This document shows, one piece after another, positions 6,534 to 8,372 of a DNA stretch of 8,372 nt. The position numbers were made by a program, and so were the translations under genes. The stretch's first letter is position 1. Every line of letters begins with the position of its first letter. Origin of the DNA: Candidatus Schekmanbacteria bacterium (lineage in GTDB: Bacteria; Schekmanbacteria; GWA2-38-11; J061); contig RFHX01000048.1 of the NCBI GenBank assembly GCA_003695725.1, forward strand, positions 1 through 8,372, given 5' to 3'. The notes beneath the pieces were generated by a model. It saw only the letters and a list, made by a program, of their open reading frames with translations. It had not been told where the DNA came from and ran no database searches.

Positions 6534-6607
6534 AATAAGATTGGCGGAAAAAATCTCTAAAAAAGATATAAATTCCGGAATTGAGGTAAGGGTTAATTTC
6601 CGCTTAC
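6534..6607. other. Convergent gap between mtnA and pmbA with small inverted repeats
   Basis: Only 59 bases (6534-6592) separate the stops of mtnA and pmbA. GCGGAAA (6544-6550) and TTTCCGC (6597-6603) are inverted repeats flanking a 12-base perfect palindrome, AATTCCGGAATT (6571-6582). A second small pairing, GTAAGG (6586-6591) with CCGCTTAC (6600-6607, one bulged G), reaches into the pmbA end. None is followed by a clear T-run, so I do not call a terminator, although some bidirectional transcript-end function is plausible from position. Confidence 0.35.
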
Positions 6608-7930
6608 TGATAATGAAGAAATCTTGATAGCAGGTGCACCAATTCTTCCGATAAATCTTAATCTGTCTTCTACCATCTCGATGTGTTTAATCATTTCGAT
6701 AATATTACCTGCTATCATAACGCCGCGCACCGGGAAGGATATTTTCCCATTTTCAATGAACATTCCTTCGACACCGAAAGAAAAATCTCCTGTTACAGGA
6801 TTAGCTGTATGGACGCCCATTGCTTCTGTCACATACAGTCCCTTTGATATCGAAGAAACCATTTCATTAAAAGGTTTTGTTTCTTCTGCAGTTATGAATA
6901 GATTTGATATTCCAACAGAAGGTGTTGATTTGTAAGAGGGCCTAAAACCATTGCCTGTGGATTCACGATTTTCCTTGTTTGCCGTATAAGTATCATATAG
7001 AAAATTTTTCAGAATTCCCTTTTCTATGAGTTTTGTGCCTTGGACTGGAATACCCTCTGAGTCAGCAGGAAAATATGTAATTGCTCCGGGATGAAATCCG
7101 TTATCTTCAAGTGTTATGTTTTCAGAAGCAACAAGCTCACCTATTTTATTATGAAACATTGATTTGCCTTTTTGAACTTGGTCGGCACATAATGATGAAG
7201 AAAGAATTTGAAGAAATTCCATTGCAACAATGTTATCTAAAATTACAGGATAGAGACCAGTGGAAATGGGTTTTGCACCTATCATTCTCAAAGCTTTATT
7301 AGCGGCTTTTTTTCCTGTTTCTTCAAAATTCAGTTCTTCAAAGGAGCGTCCTGAATCAATTTCCCAGCCGCTTTCCATCACTCCTTTTTCTTCTGCAATG
7401 AATGTAACACTGCAACCGCACATTGTACCTTGTTGAAAATAACAAATGCCACTGGTATTATTTACATAAATCTCGAATTCGCTTTCTCTGTATGAGCTTT
7501 TATTTGTCTTTGTGATTCTTTTATCAACATTCAAACCGCTGCTTTCGATTATTTTAGCTGCTTCTATTTTTTCTTTTACATCTACTCTTTCTAAATCAAC
7601 TGGATTTCTATCATATTGGGCATAGTTATAATTCCTATTTTCAGGAAGTCTTCTCGAGGATTCATAAGTTGAATAATCGAGACTTTTAATTGCATTTTCA
7701 ATTATGTAATCAATTGCATCTGTAGAAGTGCCTGAACAGAAGGAAAATCCCATTTTGCCATCTTTAAAAATTCTGAGTCCTATTCCTAAATCGTCACTCT
7801 TTTCAAATGCCTTTATTTCCTGTTTTTCAACTTCAATTGAGAGACCTTTTGTCCTATTGATAAAAACCTCTGCTTGTAGATTGTTAATATTTTTTATTTT
7901 TTCTAAAACCTTTTTTGCTATTTTTTCCAT
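6593..7930 (-). CDS. pmbA: TldE/PmbA family protein (TldD/TldE protease partner)
   Basis: In E. coli, TldE (PmbA) forms a cytosolic heterodimeric metalloprotease with TldD that trims microcin B17 precursor and degrades CcdA. The 445-residue protein has the family layout. The N-terminal domain carries VEKQEIKAFEKSDDLGIGLRIFKDGKMGFSF (34-64). The C-terminal domain carries LEDNGFHPG, a DSEGIPVQGTKLIEKGILKNFLYDTYTA block, STGNGFR, and GVHTANPVTGDFSFGVEGMFIENGKISFPVRGVMIAGN. I find no HExxxH zinc motif, so it is the TldE rather than the catalytic TldD type. It should need a TldD partner, which is not in this window. The ATG is 12 bases after the stop of the upstream acetyltransferase, with a weak ribosome site (TAGGT), so the two are probably co-transcribed. 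It runs toward mtnA. Confidence 0.92.
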   Translation of the reverse strand: MEKIAKKVLEKIKNINNLQAEVFINRTKGLSIEVEKQEIKAFEKSDDLGIGLRIFKDGKMGFSFCSGTSTDAIDYIIENAIKSLDYSTYESSRRLPENRNYNYAQYDRNPVDLERVDVKEKIEAAKIIESSGLNVDKRITKTNKSSYRESEFEIYVNNTSGICYFQQGTMCGCSVTFIAEEKGVMESGWEIDSGRSFEELNFEETGKKAANKALRMIGAKPISTGLYPVILDNIVAMEFLQILSSSLCADQVQKGKSMFHNKIGELVASENITLEDNGFHPGAITYFPADSEGIPVQGTKLIEKGILKNFLYDTYTANKENRESTGNGFRPSYKSTPSVGISNLFITAEETKPFNEMVSSISKGLYVTEAMGVHTANPVTGDFSFGVEGMFIENGKISFPVRGVMIAGNIIEMIKHIEMVEDRLRFIGRIGAPAIKISSLSVSGN

Positions 7931-7942
7931 TTCAACAGTTAC

Positions 7943-8372
7943 CTAAATTTTTTTTATCATTGCAATTTCATCGCATTGAGGAAATTTGTGACATTTTATA
8001 CATTCACCCCAAACTTTTTGTGGAAGTTTAGATTTATCAATATTTTCAAAGCCATTCAATTTAAAAAAATCCGGAACATAAGTTAAAACAAAAAGAGAAG
8101 AAATACCCATTTTTTTTGCTTCTTTAATAGTATATTTGACAAGCATTGAGCCGATGCCTTTTTTTGTTTCCCTTTTAGTTATTGCAAGTGAGCAGATTTC
8201 AGCAAGATTTTTCCAATAAATTTTAAGACAGCATGTCCCAATGATAGCCCCTTTTTTTTCAACAACAAAATAGTCCCTGATATTTTCATATATCTCACTA
8301 AGAGATTTTTTAATCATCAAACCTTTTTCGCTATATTCATTCACTAATCTTTGAATTGCCTCGGCGTCATTC
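7943..8372 (-). CDS. ArgA-like GNAT N-acetyltransferase (N-terminus outside the window)
   Basis: This is a single-domain GNAT acetyltransferase resembling the short N-acetylglutamate synthase-like group (COG1246 type). If it is a true synthase it would acetylate glutamate with acetyl-CoA at the start of arginine synthesis; the substrate is inferred. The reading frame stays open to the right edge: in front of a GTG at 8344 the in-frame codons read NDAEAIQRL, which continues the expected family N-terminus. The gene is therefore partial and the GTG is probably an internal valine. About 142 codons are visible, and the family is near 150. Seen are the RLVNEYSEKGLM start region, a SLSEIYENIRDYFV stretch, the acetyl-CoA loop RETKKGIGS, and LFVLTYVPDFFKLNGFE near the C-terminus. 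The end WGECIKCHKFPQCDEIAM has three cysteines. pmbA follows after 12 bases. Confidence 0.88.
   Translation of the reverse strand, partial: NDAEAIQRLVNEYSEKGLMIKKSLSEIYENIRDYFVVEKKGAIIGTCCLKIYWKNLAEICSLAITKRETKKGIGSMLVKYTIKEAKKMGISSLFVLTYVPDFFKLNGFENIDKSKLPQKVWGECIKCHKFPQCDEIAMIKKI

Noticed and set aside
6593-7930. Reading the TldD/PmbA protein as the catalytic TldD
   Set aside because: No HExxxH motif is present anywhere in the protein, and the C-terminal blocks are of the PmbA/TldE type.
8342-8344. GTG at 8344 as the true start of the acetyltransferase
   Set aside because: The frame is open to the window edge and the preceding codons (NDAEAIQRL) fit the family N-terminus, so the gene is cut by the window.
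1-8372. CRISPR array, tRNA, rRNA or insertion sequence
   Set aside because: No regularly spaced repeats, no tRNA-like cloverleaf or rRNA sequence noticed, and no transposase; nearly all bases are within recognised protein genes.

Overview
The window is a compact, AT-rich piece of bacterial chromosome (GC by eye in the mid-30s percent, not computed). It has ten protein genes, almost no intergenic space, and no RNA gene, insertion sequence or CRISPR array that I can see. All ten products belong to recognisable families. The organism cannot be named from this alone. The yicC-remA-gmk cluster, a stand-alone ArgA-like acetyltransferase, a TldE/PmbA protein and lysine-rich, A-rich coding sequence would fit a low-GC deep-branching or Gram-negative lineage (Nitrospirota, Desulfobacterota or Schekmanbacteria-like). 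A Firmicute is not excluded. This placement is inference.

Layout, plus strand. Positions 13-2817 hold two cell-surface polysaccharide genes: a polyprenyl-phosphate sugar phosphotransferase that starts glycan assembly on the lipid carrier, and UDP-glucose 6-dehydrogenase (ugd), which makes UDP-glucuronate. A 90-base gap between them carries a long AT-rich hairpin and a strong Shine-Dalgarno for ugd. From 2807 to 6533 there is a tightly packed run: yicC (RNA-decay factor), remA (DNA-binding matrix regulator family), gmk (guanylate kinase), maf (nucleotide pyrophosphatase), a small DUF167/YggU gene and mtnA (methylthioribose-1-phosphate isomerase). Most junctions overlap (11, 29, 8 and 4 bases) or are separated by only 9-21 bases, so ugd to mtnA could be one transcript.

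Layout, minus strand. Entering from the right edge are an ArgA-like GNAT acetyltransferase (N-terminus outside the window) and, 12 bases downstream of it, pmbA/tldE. They converge on mtnA across a 59-base gap with small inverted repeats but no clear terminator.

How the genes fit together: the first two supply extracellular polysaccharide chemistry. The middle block mixes RNA turnover (YicC), nucleotide metabolism (Gmk, Maf) and possible regulation of matrix genes (RemA). The rest is sulfur salvage, arginine-type acetylation and peptide maturation or degradation. I found no convincing undescribed system. The points most worth checking are the hairpin ahead of ugd, the placement of remA just behind exopolysaccharide genes, the absence of rpoZ after gmk, and an A10 tract near the start of yicC.
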